This document shows, piece after piece, positions 63,337 to 64,000 of a stretch of DNA of 64,000 bases. The first letter of the stretch is position 1; every line of letters starts with the position of its first letter. Both the position numbers and the translations under genes were made by a program. The notes below the pieces were generated by a model, which was not told the origin of the DNA, ran no database searches, and saw nothing but the letters and a program-made list of their open reading frames with translations. This DNA is from Kutzneria sp. CA-103260 (GTDB taxonomy: Bacteria; Actinomycetota; Actinomycetes; Mycobacteriales; Pseudonocardiaceae), in the NCBI RefSeq assembly GCF_018263855.1, contig NZ_CP073318.1:992001-1056000 (forward strand). Direction: 5' to 3'.

Positions 63337-63431
63337 CGCGAGTCCCGCTCTCGGGCAACCGAAATACAGGTTCCGACCCGGACCGGGCTGTCTCGAACCG
63401 GTTCTATGGTTGCCTGATAGCGGGACTCGCG
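63337..63431. repeat. 95-bp imperfect palindrome upstream of soxB
   Basis: The arms 63337-63360 and 63408-63431 match 22 of 24 (CGCGAGTCCCGCT... on the left). The 47-bp centre contains a perfect GAACCGGTTC (63395-63404) and a GGTTCCGA/TCGAACC pair. It begins 4 bp past the IclR stop and ends 91 bp before the soxB start, so it may terminate the IclR gene or hold an IclR operator. Confidence 0.6.
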
Positions 63432-63435
63432 GGCC

Positions 63436-64000
63436 TTAGCCGGTGTGGCCTATCCGGTGGCTGATCTCCTTCGCACCGTCGCCCGCCAGCCGCGCGACCT
63501 CCGGGAACCGGTCCGTCGTCAACCGGTACGACGGCCCCGACACGCTCAGGGCGGCGACCACGTTGCCGTCCATGCCGCGGATGGGCACGGCGACGGCGTT
63601 GAGGCCGATCTCCAGCTCGTCGGCGGTCGACGCCCAGCCGGTGCCGGAGGCGGTGTCGAGCTCAGCCCGCAGCAGGGCGGCGTCGATGACGGTGCGCGGG
63701 GTGTACATGGTCAGCGGCCGGGCCAGCAGCTCGTCACGGACGACGGGGGGCTGGTTGGCCAGCAGGATCTTGCCGCTGGAGGTGGCGTGCAGGGGAGTGC
63801 GCTGGCCGACCCAGTTGATGGTGGCGACGGTGGCGCTGCCGCGGACCTGGCTGACGTTGATGGCGTAGCCGCCGTCCAGGATGGCCACGTTGACTGTCTC
63901 GCCGACCTGGGCGGCCAGCCGCTCGCACACCGGCCGGCTCTCCCGGGACAGGTCCATCTGCGCGGCGGTGGCGCCGGCCAGCCGGACGATGCCGAAGCCG
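63436..64000 (-). CDS. IclR-family transcriptional regulator, N-terminus outside window
   Basis: The C-terminal 188 codons of an IclR regulator run off the right edge. The effector-binding domain is intact: [51 protein letters not shown]. The N-terminal winged helix is not in the window. It is on the same strand and upstream of soxBDAG, a common arrangement for control of sarcosine oxidase genes; whether it activates or represses is not visible. Confidence 0.92.
   Translation of the reverse strand, partial: GFGIVRLAGATAAQMDLSRESRPVCERLAAQVGETVNVAILDGGYAINVSQVRGSATVATINWVGQRTPLHATSSGKILLANQPPVVRDELLARPLTMYTPRTVIDAALLRAELDTASGTGWASTADELEIGLNAVAVPIRGMDGNVVAALSVSGPSYRLTTDRFPEVARLAGDGAKEISHRIGHTG

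Overview
The window is high-GC DNA with short intergenic gaps, many ATGA/GTGA start-stop overlaps, frequent GTG starts and actinobacterial gene families. These include an ECF sigma factor with a zf-HC2 partner, PknB-type kinases, polyprenol-phosphate mannose synthase, DUF5997 beside a LysR-type sensor domain, and a tetrameric sarcosine oxidase. It fits a soil actinomycete chromosome, probably Pseudonocardiales-like. That placement is inferred from gene content only; no rRNA or tRNA gene was seen.

Region 1 (1-11.9 kb) is a beta-glucan locus. Three secreted GH16 glucanases with the laminarinase-type ExDxxE motif (the first cut by the window edge) and a ROK repressor lie on the minus strand. Divergently transcribed are an Opp/Dpp-type ABC importer (binding protein, ATPase, two permeases, ATPase) and a GH1 beta-glucosidase. 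The likely flow is secreted cleavage, oligosaccharide import, then cytoplasmic hydrolysis.

Region 2 (12-26.6 kb) holds unrelated short units: a secreted DUF3089 hydrolase, a TPR-like protein with a frameshifted methyltransferase, a LuxR/LAL regulator overlapping a YcaO gene tail to tail, a DppA-like D-aminopeptidase, a TetR/ketopantoate-reductase-like pair with two operators, a large glycine-rich secreted protein, and a GlxA regulator with an isochorismatase-family hydrolase.

Region 3 (26.6-31.4 kb) is a copper-handling unit: CopC-CopD fusion, YcnI, a zf-HC2 membrane protein whose reading frame runs into ycnI, and a divergent ECF sigma factor. A DUF4383 protein and its probable TetR repressor follow, with twin 20-bp operators.

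Region 4 (31.5-45.9 kb) is the most unusual part. A unit made of the mannose-synthase tail, a non-RD Ser/Thr kinase, a membrane partner and a Thr-rich surface protein has been duplicated. The second copy appears split by about 7.5 kb carrying poly-gamma-glutamate genes: a sensor-like double-HAMP protein, pgsB, pgsC, an NlpC/P60-like protein with Ser in place of the catalytic Cys, then divergently a membrane-anchored hydrolase-like protein and a GT39 transferase. The second kinase is degenerate and looks like a pseudokinase.

Region 5 (46-64 kb) has a two-component system divergent from a canonical PknB-like kinase, a fused indolepyruvate ferredoxin oxidoreductase with an Lrp regulator, a quinone-reductase/HxlR pair, a cold-shock gene, and a soxBDAG operon with an IclR regulator running off the right edge. 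Several intergenic regions hold large imperfect palindromes (4196-4320, 11831-11934, 45946-46059, 63337-63431) that do not resemble each other in sequence.
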